Source of the DNA: Datisca glomerata | Lineage: Eukaryota; Streptophyta; Magnoliopsida; Cucurbitales; Datiscaceae | Direction of reading: 5' to 3' | DNA: 64,000 nt | Assembly (NCBI GenBank): GCA_003255025.1 | Contig: QANY01000099.1 | Coordinates: 62,001-126,000, forward strand | In this document: positions 10,371 to 24,019 of the stretch, piece after piece | How the letters are laid out: each line of letters opens with the position of its first letter | How positions within the stretch are numbered: position 1 is the stretch's first letter | Program-made: the position numbers and the translations under genes | The notes under the pieces: model-generated | What the model was told of the DNA's origin: nothing | The model's database searches: none | The model's input: the letters and a program-made list of their open reading frames with translations, nothing else

Positions 10371-12620
10371 TGTTGAGGGTTATACTCTCAAGGCATGTGT
10401 ATTTATATTTTGATATGAAATTTAAAGAGAAATTCATTTTTCTTATAATTGTTCTTTTAAATTATTATTGAAAAATTTATATAAATATCTAAAAATTCCA
10501 TATTTATTAATGAGACTATGATCTTGTATTAGTATGAGAGGATTAAAATTTTAGGTAATGTATAAAATTGCCAGCAACATATTAAACTATGGAATCTTTA
10601 ATGAATGGTTGCCAGTACGGTTCACTAAGCATTATGAATGCGTGTGATCTAGATCCAGGTCATTGATATAGATAGATATCTTAGTGAAGGTACTTTATAT
10701 AATAAGATAATATATGACAGGACCGATGTGAATTAATATATTTATTAATGTGTTGTTTCTCATAAAGATTTAATACACATCAATTCGATGATCATATGTA
10801 AATCAGTCTAAATCATGGATAGTCATGAACATATATGCATGTCTACTAGATCTTTTGATTCACTCGTTAATGTTTGTTTGTTAATCAGGCTAGTGATTTT
10901 TACTTTAGAAATCCAGTGACGTGGATGGCTGATGACATGATCTTATAAGATTTAGAATCTAAGATTTTCTAACAGATCGTATATTAGTTCCTTTAAGTGT
11001 TAAATCAGGAACTGAATGGTTATTGAGCTCAAATTTATAATAAGATTATAAATTAGTCATTCACTAGTGGATTAATGGTACTTAAAGATCAAGAGGTAAT
11101 TAGAATGGTAAAATGATAATTTTGACCAGTTCTAATTTACGAACCAATAATTGGAAGACAGAACTACGTGAAATAATTATGTCAATGGACTACATAAGAA
11201 TACTTGATAAATACATTCTATAATCTTTAAGAGTGCAATTTCATATTTATAGTGGAGTAATAATAGAATTAATAAATAAGTTTATTTAATTAAAGAATTT
11301 AATTAATAATCTGGTTTATTGGAGCTTAGGTTTATAGGTCCATGGTCCCCAAGTCACCTCTATACCACGCTGTTTAGGGTGTGCATATTTCAAGACATTA
11401 GAAAATGACTGACTTGCAAAAAAAAATTTTATTCTGGGACAAGTACATAATTATGTGTGATCAATTAATTAAGAATTAACTAATTGAATTATTTGTACAT
11501 TTAAATATAAGTTTTAGAAATTATATATAATTTATTATAGATTTTTTTACTTATAGATAACTGAGACAAAATATATAATTTGTGAAATTAGATAATTAAA
11601 TTGTTATTAGATAATAATTTAAATCAACTAAATCTGTTATTTGTGAAATAACAGAAAAGTTAGTTGATAGGGATACAGATATGTTAATTTTGAATTGACT
11701 GATATCTAGATAATTATTTGATTAAAATAAATATTTAATTCACAGTAATTATCATGTGTCAATCACTGATAGAGTATCAGAAATTGACATGAATTACTGT
11801 GGTGCCACATGACATGACATAGTGAGTGTGCAATACTGTAGTTCCACATGACACTATAGTGGTGTCGTGAGACACTGTGATGACACTGCAGTGCCACACG
11901 ACACTGTAGTTGTGCGCAATGAGTCCCACTGTAATTGGTAATTTTATAATTAAATATTATTTCAGTTTATCCCTAAAAATTTGATACTTCATTATCTAGA
12001 ATATATACATATATTATTCTAATGGCCTAACTTGTTGAAAGAAGAGAAGAGAATAATTTATCAGATCATAAGTTCATCAATCAAGAGTTGAATTGAGAAC
12101 ACGATTGATGTCAGAGAGATTTTCTTCTGTGATTTAACGTTAACCAATTCTCTAAAAAAATAATCATCACGTTTTTTTAGATAATCATCTCACTAAAATC
12201 ATTCTCAGTAAAGATCTAGATCTCATGTGTTGATAATATTTAGAGACAGAAAAAGTGTTTAGTAATATTCTACGAGCCCACACACGTATTAGTGCGTTGA
12301 TAATTGACTTGAAAGATCTTAGTGTGGATCTCGGAGTCTACTCATCGTTGGAAAGATTTCGTGGGAACGGAGGATCGATCAGTTTTTACAAGGACACTTG
12401 ATATAGACTACAAGAGGTATATGATTCGTAACCTTGTCTGTTGTAGATTTAACTTATAAATATATAATGGATCATGACTGATGGAAAAATAGTTTCCAAT
12501 AAAAATTTTTATTTGGTTATTGTGGCGTTGTGCAAGTTTTATTTTATTAAAAGATTCATTTTTTATTAAAAGTTTACTTTTTAAAAGGCCACGCACCCCC
12601 ACACGCCGCGTCGACCAGCA
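10371..12620 (+). repeat. 5' LTR of copia element 1
   Basis: It begins TGTTGAGGGTTATACTCTCA and ends GACCAGCA directly before AG plus the primer-binding site. It aligns along its length with 18548-20730 and 52508-54746. At 11755-11935 it has a cluster of CACTGTAGTGCCACATGACA-like units in alternating orientation, which also occurs in the other LTRs and may be the U3 regulatory region. Confidence 0.92.
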
Positions 12621-12622
12621 AG

Positions 12623-12634
12623 TGGTATCAGAGC
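12623..12634 (+). other. Primer-binding site, tRNA-iMet type
   Basis: TGGTATCAGAGC lies two bases after the LTR end. It is the standard complement of the 3' end of plant initiator methionine tRNA, used by most Ty1/copia elements to prime minus-strand synthesis. Confidence 0.95.
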
Positions 12635-14623
12635 GGTCTTTTATATATTTATATGTTAAATGACGTGTGAGTTTTTTTGCATTATTTATAAAATATGAGA
12701 TATGTATGTTGATGGACGGTTACATTTTTTTAATGTATAAAAAATAATGGATCGTTAATTATATGGTGATTATTGGATTAAGCTTTGTTTTAATTTTTCC
12801 TAGATATTGTGTAAGCCGAATTGAGGCGTAAAATTTTTTGTAATTTTATTTTGAATATTATTGTAATTATTCCAAAGCGCGAGAAGATGAAGAACGCACG
12901 AGACGAATGGCAAGAAATTTACTGTTCATGCGAAGACACTATTCATCTGTGAAAATATTGTTCACGCCGAAAATTTACTATGCTGGCGGAGATGAACAAT
13001 GCTTGTGGTACTGTACCGGTGGTGAACAGTGGCTGTCAGTCGCGGCAGGTGGCTGCTGGTGGTGAGATGGGCAACGACAGTGATGGACGGCGATCAGAGA
13101 GTCCTATCATCGGTGACAACTATTGTCACATTTTAGGAAAGTTTTCAACAAACCATGCAACCAATTCTATCACCTAAGTGTTTCATTAAAACTCAAACTC
13201 TTTTAATTATCCATTTAAATTTTGAAATTAATGTAATTTTCAAATTAATTATTAGTTTTTTATTTTACGAAAATTAAAAAATTAATAGGTTGATTGAATT
13301 TGATCCAAGTTTGACCAAATCAAATAAAGTGTTTACTTGATCAAGTCAAAGTCAACTACATTAAAATGGATAATTATAGAAATTGTTTTAATTAAGAAAA
13401 ATAGTTTTTCTAATTAAAAAAGGGTTTTGTTTAAAGCTTGAAAATTATGAAGATAGATATCAGGAGGAGAAGGTAATATTTGAGAAATATGTATTATTGA
13501 AGTCCGCTTTGTAATTTATTTCTTTATTTCAAGGGTTGTAATTTAAAAATACTCAATAGTTACTCAGTCCATTATTATTTTATTTAATTGTTAAATAATT
13601 ACTTAATTATTATGTTTGATAATATGTCCATGCATTAGTCGATCACATGCCATACATGAAAATCCTACTTAATTTTATTTAATCATGCGTCTCATCTATA
13701 GAAACATGATTAATTAGGATTGTCCTAATATGTTTATCTGTATTGTTTTATGAAATTAATTGCATGTAAACTGCTAGGTTTTAACTAGTTAAAACTTGGT
13801 AATCACACCACACTAAAAGGTTATAGTAACATTTAGGTTAACAGACTTTAGTAAAAAAAATTTATTAAAGTTTGATGAATATAATCAATTAGTTAATCTA
13901 AATTCACCTAATTATGACTTATACACTTCAGAAAGTTAAGTGAATTTAGACCAATGAGATTGGATTAACTGATAATTAAATAGCCTTAGAGTTGTTATTT
14001 TAGCTACTAATTAATTTGGAATTAATTGATTAGTTAAAATAGAAACACATTATCCTAAAATAGTGAGTGAGAGAATGTTGACATGTCAATGTAACCTATG
14101 GTCTCCATCATTAGTACCACACCGTGAGGTGTAGTGAAGGACTCGAGATGGATTTATTTTCATCCCCTTAAGAAAGGTTTCGAGCTGTACTAATACTAAG
14201 GTTGGACTTATTAAGAAGATAGGGGGAAGTGATGTAGTTTAGTTTTGACCGACCCTAAGGTGGCATATTCTAAATGAAGTCATGAAATTTGAAATGATGG
14301 GTTACATTCACAAAGTCATAATTAAGTTTTCATGTGCAAAGTTGTGACTTGACCAAACAAACGATACATTATTGTTAAAAAAGAAAATATGAGATATTTT
14401 AAGTTTTAATTAATAAGGATGAGAATGTCTCATGGACAATCTGAGATTATCTGACTGGCTCTAAGGCAGCACATTAATAGTTGGGTTGTTTTATCATGAT
14501 TAGTAAATGCTAAATTTATATGTTTATTATGATTGCATTCCTGCATCACGTTTACTTTTCAAATTCTAGATATTTATAAATTATATTTAATCATGTATGT
14601 TTTAAATTTCAGTTATCAATATC
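12635..14623 (+). other. Untranslated leader of copia element 1
   Basis: About 2 kb between the primer site and gag, with no sizeable coding frame that looks real. The part from about 13340 onward is shared with element 2 (47672-48960). A locally GC-rich stretch at 12970-13110 is not available for comparison because element 2 is truncated there. The gag start is preceded by TTTCAG, so splicing of the leader is possible but not shown. Confidence 0.7.
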
Positions 14624-15462
14624 ATGTCTAACATGGACAACCCTGTTACTACTTTACTTACTCTTGAGAAATTGAAAATGGTGATAATTTCGTACGTTGG
14701 AAATCAAATATGAACTTAATGCTGATTTGTGATAACCATAAGTTTGTTCCTACTAAGGAATGTTCTAAGTAACCTACTATTAATGCCCTTTATGAATGTT
14801 AGGGACAAATATGATGCTTGGATCATATCGAACAACAAGGGAAAGTGCTACATACTTGTGAGCATGAATAATGTTCTGAGAACCAAGCATGAAAGCATGG
14901 AGACTGCTTATGAGATTATAAAATCTTTACAGACAATGTTAGGATAGTAATCCGATCAAAATCGTCATGAGGCCACTAGGAGCTATATGACAAATAAGAT
15001 GAGGGAGGATATTTCTGTTCGAGAACATGTTTTGAACGTGATCAAAATAATACATGAGGCAGAAGTACATGGGGCGACCATTGATGAGCGGACTCAAGTT
15101 AGCATCATACTAGAGTCACTCACACCAGCTATTTTCGCGTTCACAACCAACGATGTTATGACAAATTGCAATTCAACATGACCCAATTGTTGAATGAACT
15201 ACAGACTTTTGAGTCACTCAACCTTAGAATGACCAAAGAAGGTGAGGTAAATGTTATAGAGCAAAAGCCTTCTTCCAATATTGTTAAGAACAAGAAAAGG
15301 ATGAAGAACAATGGTAAGGACAAGAGTAAAGAAAGCCAAGACATCACTGAAAGTCAAGAAGAACAAGAAAGACGGCGCCTAAAGGAAAGTGTTTCCACTA
15401 TGGGGTTGAAGGTCAGTGGAAGAGAAACTGTAACAAGTATCTCTCTAACTGAAAAAGAAATG
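14624..15462 (+). pseudogene. copia element 1 Gag remnant (UBN2 type)
   Basis: The likely start ATG is at 14624. Successive frames give a typical copia Gag: NVRDKYDAWIISNNKGKCY at about 14800, MREDISVREHVLNVIK at about 15000, TQVSIILESLTP at about 15090, and a Lys-rich stretch before a nucleocapsid knuckle at about 15390 reading CFHYGVEGQWKRNC. In a working CCHC knuckle the Tyr would be Cys and the Gln His, so zinc binding is lost. Frame changes near 14690 and a stop near 14946 break the protein. The same order is seen in element 2. Confidence 0.85.
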
Positions 15463-15496
15463 TAAATATGATTTACTTATACTTGAAGATTGTTTA

Positions 15497-18437
15497 GTGG
15501 AATATGATTTGTCATCTTGGATACTTGATTCAGGATCCTCTAACCATGTATGTTCTTCTTTACAGATGTTTGATTCGTCAAGGAAGCTGGCTGATTGCGA
15601 GGTCGTTTTAAGAGTTGGCAGTGGTGCGCTCATGTCAGCTAAAGCATTAGGGACAGTCCGTTTACTTTTTAGGTATAATTATTTAGTTTTGAACGATGTT
15701 TATTATATTCCTGATTTTTCAAGTAATTTGATTTCTCTTTCATTTTTGCAAGAACAGTTATTTGAAGCTTCTTTCATTAATAAAGAGTTTATTATTTCAA
15801 AGAATAGATTCGATGTCTGTCATGCTAAAATTATAAATGGACTGTATATGCTTAAATCGACTGAATGCACGTTAAATAATCCTGAATTATTTGAATTAGC
15901 AAAACCTAAAAATAACAAACAACAAAGAGTTTCTCATAATGATATCACATATTTATGGCATCTTAGGTTGAGACATATTAATCTAGATAGGTTAAACAGG
16001 TTAACAAAGTATGGTGCTTTGAGAGAGTTAAAAGTTAGAACTCTTCCTATTTGTGAATCCTATCTAGAGGGTAAAATGACCAGGAGACTTTTCACAGGAA
16101 AGAGCCAGGGAACCACTTGAGTTAATACATAGTGATGTGTGTGGACCTACCAATGTACAAGCTAGATGTGGGTATATGTATTTGTCACTTTCATTGACGA
16201 CTACTCAAGATATGGTGATAGTTACCTAATGCATCGAAAGTCTGAAACTTTTGGAAGTTTAAAGACTTCAAGGCTGAAGCTGAAAAGCGATTAGGTAAAT
16301 CATTGAAAACTCTTCGATCCGATCGAGGTGTTGAATACTTAGATTTAGAATCCAAAGATTATTTTCTGGAGTGCGGAATCGTATCCCAACTCACAGCACC
16401 TGGAACACCACAATAAAATGGTGTTATAGAGAGGAGAAACTGAACCTTATTAGATATGGTTAGGTCGATGTTAAGCTACTCATCATTGTCACTAACATTT
16501 TGGGGATATGCACTACACACGGTAAATTACATTTTGAATGTAGTGCCCTCTAAGCCTGTAAGCAAGACGCCTTTAGAGTTATGGAATGACTCCAAACCTA
16601 GTTTACGTCATTTCCGTATATAGGGGTGTTCAACTCACGTTCTTAGACCCAAGACCAAAAGTTAGACTCGAGGTCTGAGATATGCATATTCGTTGACTAT
16701 TCTCTGGAGACTAGAGGTTGGTACTTTTATAGTCACAATAATCAAAAGGTGTTTGTGTCGACAAATGCAACTTTTCTTGAGCATGACTATATGCAAAACT
16801 ACAAACCTCGTAGCAAAGTAGTTCTCGAGGAATTAGCGATTGATGAGATCAGACCACCTTCAAATTCTATTGATAAATGATAAACCAGAGAAACCACAGT
16901 TCATACAAAGGAAACCCCGGTGCAACGTCGTAGTGAGAGGGTTGTGAGACTACCAGTTCGCTAGGAACTCAATACACATGTCCTAGTGTCAGACATTAAT
17001 AAGGACGATCCATTATCTTATGAAAAAACAATGGATGATCCTGAAAATGAGAAGTGGCAAGATCTCGTGAACCAAGAAATAAAATCTATGTATTCCAATT
17101 CCATTTGGGAACTTGTAGATCCACATGAAGATGTCAGACCCATTGGATGTAAATGGATCTTCAAGTAAAAAAGAGGTGCAGGTGGGAAGGTAGAGACTTT
17201 CAAGGCACAGTTAGTATCCAAGGGCTATATACAAAGGGAGGGGGCCGATTATGAAGAGACATTCTTCATTGTGGCCATGCTAAAATCCATTCGCATCCTT
17301 TTGTCCAAAGCCACTGTCTTATCTTCTTTTGTACAAACCTTTTTGGTTGAATCATATAGATGATTTCTTTAAGAAAGTCATTTAGAAAAGTTACATAAAT
17401 CTATTTATGGATTAAAGCAAGCATCTAGATCTTGGAATCTTACTTTTGATGAGATTATAAAGTCTTATGGCTTCAGGCAAAATGTTGACAAAGCCTGTGT
17501 TTATAAATACACCAAAGAAGATAAGACAGTGGGTTTCTTAGTTCGTTATGTTGATTATATTCTACTCATTGAAAATAATGTAGAAACTTTGTCAAATGTA
17601 AAAAAATGGTTAGCTAAGAAGTTTCAAATGAAAGATTTTGGAGAAACGAGCTATATTCTAAGCATCCAAATCTTAAAGGATTAAAAGAACAAGTTCTTGA
17701 CACTTTCTCATGCATCTTGTGGTGATAAGGTTCTGGAGAAATTCTCTAAGGAGAATTCTAAGAAATGTCAACAACCGACTACGCATAGAATTATCCTCTC
17801 CAAGGAACAATGTCCTAAGACACCCCAGGAGGAAGATGATATAAGAAAGGTTCCCTATGCTTCAGCAGTTGGAAGTCTCATGTATGTCATGTTTTGTACG
17901 AGACCGGACATCTGTTATGTAGTGGGAATTGTCAGACGTTATCAATCGAATCCAGGTTTGGAACACTGGATTGCAGTAAAACACATTCTCAAGTATCTTA
18001 AGAGAACGAAAAACTATATGCTTGTTTATTCAAGTGGAGACCTGAACCCCACTAGATATACTAATTCTGATTTTCAATCAGATAAAGACAGTCAAAAGTC
18101 GACCTCTGGATCAGTATTCACCCTAGGTAGAGGAGTTGTAGTTTGGAGAAGTATTAAAAAATCTAGCATTGTAGATTTCATTATGGAAGCAGAATATATA
18201 GCTGCTTATGAAGCTAAGAAAGAGGCGATATGGCTCAGAAAGTTTTATTCTGATCTAAAAGTAATTTTAGATATGGACAAGTCACTAATCATGTACTGTG
18301 ATAACAGTGAGGCAGTAGCAAATTCCAAGGAACCGTGGAGTCACAAGAGGGGCGAGCACATAGAGAGGAAATATTATCTTGTAAGAGAGATCGTGCATCG
18401 ATGGGATGCGACTGTTATGAAGATAACATCAGAATAG
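15497..18437 (+). pseudogene. copia element 1 Pol remnant (protease, integrase, RT, RNase H)
   Basis: The order is that of Ty1/copia. Protease: WILDSGSSNHVC near 15520 keeps the Asp-Ser-Gly active site. Integrase: the zinc region near 15950-16060 reads LWHLRLRHINL and ends CESYLEG, with one expected Cys now Tyr; catalytic-core pieces HSDVCGP and SDRGVEY follow near 16130 and 16320 with frame breaks. Reverse transcriptase: GCKWIFK near 17150, SIYGLKQAS near 17400, and YVDY near 17550 where YVDD is required, so the catalytic pair is lost. RNase H: 17697-18437 is one long open frame with the TRPDI, DSQKSTSG and EAEYIA blocks. Several stops make it non-functional. Confidence 0.9.
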
Positions 18438-18532
18438 AATCTGGCTGATCCTTTTACAAAGACACTTCCTGCGAAATCATTTGAAGGTCACATGCATAAC
18501 GTGGGATTAAGACAGATGTTACATTTGCTTTA

Positions 18533-18547
18533 GGGCAAGTGGGAGAT
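18533..18547 (+). other. Polypurine tract of copia element 1
   Basis: GGGCAAGTGGGAGAT immediately precedes the 3' LTR TGTTGG. This is the usual plus-strand priming site at this place in Ty1/copia elements. Confidence 0.85.
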
Positions 18548-20730
18548 TGTTGGCGGTTATGCCCTCAAAGTTTGTGTATTGACATTTTGATATGAAATTT
18601 AAAGAGGATTACATTTTTCTTATAATAGTTCTTTTAAATTATTGTTGAATAATTTATATAAATATCTGAAAATTTCATATTCACTAATGAGACTATGATC
18701 TTGTATTAGTACGAGAGAATCAAGATCATAGATAATGAATAAAATTGTCAGCAACATATTAAAATATGGAATCTTTAATGAATTATTGCTAGTACGGTTC
18801 ACTAAGTATTATGAATGCGTGTGATCTAGATCCAGATCATTGATGTGGATATACATCTTAGTAAATGTACTTTATATAATAAAATTATATATGACAGAAT
18901 TGATGCGAATTAATATCTTTATTAACGTGTTATTTATCATAAAGATTTACACATCAATTCGATGACCATATGTAGATGAGTCTGAATCCTGAGCAGTCAT
19001 GAACTCATATACATGTCTACTGGATCTTTTGATTCACTCATTAAGGTATGTTTGTTAATCAGGCTAGTGACTTTTATTTTGGAGATTCAGTGATGTGGAT
19101 GGCTGGAGACATGATCTTACAAGATTTTGAATATAAGCTTTCCTAACGGATCGTATATTAGTTCCCTTAAGTGTTAGTTCTAGAACTAAATGGTTATTGA
19201 GCTCAAATTTATAATAAGATTATAAATTAGTCATTCACTAGTGGATTAATAGTACTTAAAGATCAATAGGTAATTAGAAAGGCCAAATAGTAATTTTGAC
19301 TAGTTCTAATTTACGAACTAATAATTGGAGGACAAAATTATATGAAATAATTATGTCAGTGAACTACATGAGAATACTCTGTAAATATATTCTACAATCT
19401 CTAAAAGTACAATTTCATATTTATAGTGGAGTAATAATAAAATTAATAAATAAAATTATTTAATTAAAGAGTTTAATTAATAATCTAGTTTATTGGAGCT
19501 TAGGATTATAAGCTCATGGTCCCTAAGTCGCCTCTATACTACGCTGTCTAAGGGTCTGAATATTTTAGAACATGAGAAAATGACTGACTTGCAAAAAAAT
19601 TACTCTGAGACAAGTACATAATTAATTAAGAATTAATTAATTGAATTATTTACATATTTAAATAAATTTTCAAAATATATATATAAATAGTTATCGATTT
19701 TTTTGATTATCGATAAGTGAGATAAAATATTTAATTCATGAAATTAGATAATAAAATTATTATTAGATAATAATTTAAATCAACTAAATATGTTATTTGT
19801 GAAATAACAGATGAATTAGTTGATATGGATAATCATATATGTTAATTTTGAATTAACTGATATCTATATAATTATCTGATTAAAATCATTATTTAATTCA
19901 GATTAATTGTCATATATCAATCACTGATAGGGTGTCAGAAATTGCAATGGACTATTGTGGTGCCACGTGACACTACAGTAATGAGTGCACAGCACTGTAG
20001 TGCCACATGACACTACAGTTGTGCACAATTATAGTGGGTCCCACTACAATTGGTAAATTTACAATGAAATATTACTTCAGTTGATCCCTAAAAATCTGAT
20101 ACGTCATTATCTAGAATATATACAGATATTATTCTAATGACCTAAGTTGTTGAAAGAAGAGAAGATAATCAGTTGATCAGATCATCAGTTCATCAATCAA
20201 TAGTTGAACTAAGAACACGATTGGTGTCAGAGATATTTTCTTCTGCCATTAAATGTTAATCAAACCTCAAAAAGAATAATCATCACGCTCTTTTAGAGAA
20301 TCGTCTCACTAAAGTTTTTCTCAGTAAATCTCTAGATCTCATATGTTGAGAACATCTAGAGATAGAAAAAGTATCTTGTAATATTCTACATGCCCACCGT
20401 CTAGCGCGTTGAAGATTGACTTAGAAGATCTTAGTGTGGATCTCGGAGTCTATTGATCATTTGAACGATTTCGTGAGAACGGAGGACCGATCACTTGATA
20501 TAGACTACAAGAGGTATATGATTCATAACCTTGTATGTTGTAGATTTAACTTATGAATATATAACGGATCCTGACTGACTGAAAAATAGTTTTCAATAAA
20601 AAAAATTATTTGGTTATCGTGGTGTTGCACAATTTTTGTTTTATTAAAAATTCATTTTTAGTAAAAGTTTAATTTTTTATAAGACCACGCGCCTCCACAC
20701 TTCCGCGCGTGCGCGCCCCGACAACCAGCA
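18548..20730 (+). repeat. 3' LTR of copia element 1
   Basis: It begins TGTTGGCGGTTATGCCCTCA and ends GACAACCAGCA. It is about 67 bp shorter than the 5' LTR; differences include fewer units of the CACTGTAGTGCCAC cluster near 19950-20040. Confidence 0.92.
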
Positions 20731-23700
20731 GGGAGTACATCAGGTTGAAGCCAAAGTAAATTAAATGAGATTCAGTGTAGTGATTCTAGCTTCTAAGACA
20801 TAAGTTTTGTCTCGAACTATGCAACAGATAACCCAATCATTGGATTTTAGTATTCGATCTATCCCCTTCATTCTGGAGTTCAAGACTCTTCTTGTTTAGG
20901 GTCCTCTAATCTATAGATAAGAACGAATCGGATCGACTCGACTGATATGATAGATGGAATGGTTAGCTTTTGTTCCCACGTGCACACGCGCCTGGAAATA
21001 TGCTTGTTGATGACTTATAGACATTATATGTAAACGATCAACCAACCAACGAGGAAGAAAAATGAGCTTGATGAAGTAAGCATCACACTATTACTTTAGA
21101 ACATCATACAATGACACTGAATACGAGAACATCATCAGGTCTGACCTTACCGTAAGAGAATCTCAATGGATGAGTGGTCTTACCACCTAGACTGAATGAT
21201 AAGAGATTCGTCCTGACCACGACTCTCTTGAAGTGTCTAGACTAGCCATAGAGATTCAGTGATGATTGCTCAACCGAACACAAGCCAATTAATCACCGAT
21301 CAAAACCGTAAAGACTCGATCCCAATTACTAATCAGAACGACACGTACAAAACCCAACAATATAATTTCAGTCCCAAGGACACAAACTCTTACATTATTA
21401 TATCAGGATGGCCCACTGTTAATTCAGATTAGGTCCTTTCTACCAAAAATAAGATTAGCTAAAGTGAAGATATGGACGTAAATTTTTTTCAAATGAATTT
21501 TTATAGGTGGTCTAGATCCCATCGCCACATCTACACAATTGGAGTACACAAGAATCAGTCAAGCATGAGAAGATCAAGCTCAGGACTCGGCATTTCAGTT
21601 TCAAGACTCCTTGGATGATGAAAATCATTTGGACTACATAAATCGATTAAGAACCAGAGACAACACTAAAACTTGAAGTGCGAGCTCGCATTTCCCTATT
21701 CACTAGGCATGACTATTGAAGGATCTCAAAGTGTTTCAGCTTCTACCTCAGTGCAAGCCTCGATCACCGGCTCGAACAAAGGCATCTTCATCTCTTTAGT
21801 CATGACAACATCTCACCTCAATTCACCCATAAATCGATTCTCGCTTCATTATAGTCACATTATATTACTTGGAGTGCATTAGAAGAATGGCAAAATCTTA
21901 TCCTGAACCCATTAGAATCATATATGGACCAAATTCATCCATTGGTGCAACATAAGGATGATCTGACACAAGTTGGAGCCTCACGGATCAATATCAGACA
22001 CTGAGATAATTCGATGTAGACATCACCGTCTTAAAACCTCAAAGGCATGATCGGCGCATGGTATTCTTATGCGCTTGCTAAAAACTTAACACAAGCATTT
22101 TCTACTGACCATCGAACCTCATACGAAATACTTAAGATACATCAATCATCACATATGATGTGCATCCACAGTCGGACCAGCGACCAGCCTAAGTTCATGT
22201 AGATCATGACCCACTACGACCTGACCAAGGAGCTTCAGATTAGATAAGGAATACCCCAAACAGGAAGACTTTCTGAGTCTGACCCCACAGTTTTTGTACT
22301 CAACCTATTTTTGCCATCTGAACCATAAAGATTCAATAAGATGACCACAAAGAGGTAGTAGACAGTCTGAAATTACATTAGGAAAGACCTACCGTAGCCA
22401 TTCGAACCATGGAGATTCAACGAGAAAATCTGGAATCACAGACAACGTCCACATAGTTATACTTTTTCATCCTACCATACATTTTAGACTGCAGGGGGTG
22501 GGGGAAAATGGTAGAGGGGAATACCTACTTCAACCATAGCTCACGATCCAATACCAAGCCTGCAAAGAGCCCTGTAACAGTTGTGAATGGCCCATGGAGA
22601 GACACTCACCTAAGGGCCTCGCCTAATGAACCTGTCCAAGATGCATACTCCTAAGGTAGGACCAAAAAATGTCACCGCCTAGGAGATGGTCTCAACCAAA
22701 CATCAAATAACATTAAACGGGTTGGGGTCCAACTTCAAGTAGGCCTCGAGTTGAACCACGGAACGGGGCTGAGATGTCACAACTCATTCAACATTACCAT
22801 AAACCAGAGGACTAAAACAGAGCAGGGACTTGATCTCTGGCTGTAGGGCTTGAGCCTTCAGCCTCAACTGAGGCCCTCTATAGAGGTCGAAACATGTTTT
22901 AATTGTCACCCGTAGAGGTCTACCTTACTCTAAGGAGCACAAGTAAGAATTCCTCTCATAAGGAAACTTTTAACCTCCAAGCATGCAAGTAGATTAGGCA
23001 AGCCCTCAGCCCTGACCGAGGCCCTCTATAGATGGTGCCCTCCACTCACAAACGGTATGCAATTCCTTTTATCATTCTTGTTATTACTATTATTCTAAAA
23101 CACTCTACTGACTTGAAGAGGTTACACCAACGCCTTACCTATTACTTTCATGATTGTTCTTCATTTTGCATATCATGAAATGAATCAGAAAGCGACACAC
23201 GATAATCTTTTTGATAGTAGATTCTTCACATCGACAAGTATGAAATTATTATAATGTTTGTTGTTTTTATACTATGTTTGGACCTAATAAAATAACCAAA
23301 AAAAACATGAGAGAACAAATGTAAGTGGTGAGGAATAAAAAAAACTATAAGCAGTTAAAACTAACTTATATGTGTGTACATTTAGAGTTACATTTATTAA
23401 ATACATTTAGATTAATATCTTAACCTAATAATTAAATTGATGTAATACTAGTTGCGATAGTTAAATATACGAAATAATGCAAAGCTACTCATTAGAGTAC
23501 ATAACGAAGTCCATTTCTAAAGTTTTTTCTTACCCAATAACTTTTCTCAAATTGGTCGTAAAGTCCCAAACAACTTCATACTTGGATGGTAGTTTGATCA
23601 AGCAGATTAAACTATGAAGTTCTCTAAGTTCTTATAGAGTTATAGGGTATTGGAGATGAAGGATTCAACTTCATTTTTTGGTTTTTAGCACCGGTAAACA

Positions 23701-23954
23701 AAAAACATTTATTTCGATAAATACAACGTCATGAAAGATGAGAGTTTGAATTGTCAAACAATTCCAAAAAGTTTTGAGAACCTTAATGAGATTTTTTTAT
23801 GTTTATCATTAACCGAATCCTTAAAAACCACAATAAATATGATACGGCTGTGCCATGAAAAATACGAGCAGACCAAAACATAAGAGTGGTTAAAAAAAGG
23901 AAATTCTTTATAGAATAGACAAGTTTTAAGGGTTGTTTTAAGAAACAATAATTT
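20731..23954. other. Unassigned DNA right of copia element 1
   Basis: No gene is supported. From 20731 to about 23050 the base composition is more balanced than in the flanks, suggesting an old element, but I see no LTR or domain. Two related blocks at about 22855-22890 and 23005-23040 share CTCAGCC and GAGGCCCTCTATAGA. Beyond 23050 the DNA is AT-rich. Confidence 0.45.
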
Positions 23955-24019
23955 TTTAATAGTTTTAGGTAAATAGCAGGTTTCCTAATCTGTCAATAAT
24001 TTTATATTAAAATGACTCT

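Larger units (their letters stand above)
10371..20730 (+). mobile_element. Ty1/copia LTR retrotransposon, copy 1 (full length, inactive)
   Basis: Two ~2.2-kb direct repeats (10371-12620 and 18548-20730) start TGTTG and end CCAGCA, enclosing a primer-binding site, gag, protease, integrase, reverse transcriptase, RNase H and a polypurine tract. Integrase before reverse transcriptase marks Ty1/copia. Gag and Pol are broken by stops and frameshifts. The LTRs differ by many substitutions and indels, including about 67 bp in length, so the insertion is old. The flanking 5-mers are GGGAT and GGGAG, a possible target-site duplication with one mismatch. A second copy of this family lies at 47672-54746. 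Confidence 0.92.

Noticed and set aside
12980..13177. GC-rich frame in the copia leader as an extra gene
   Set aside because: Only 65 codons, no recognisable domain, and located in an untranslated leader of a dead element.
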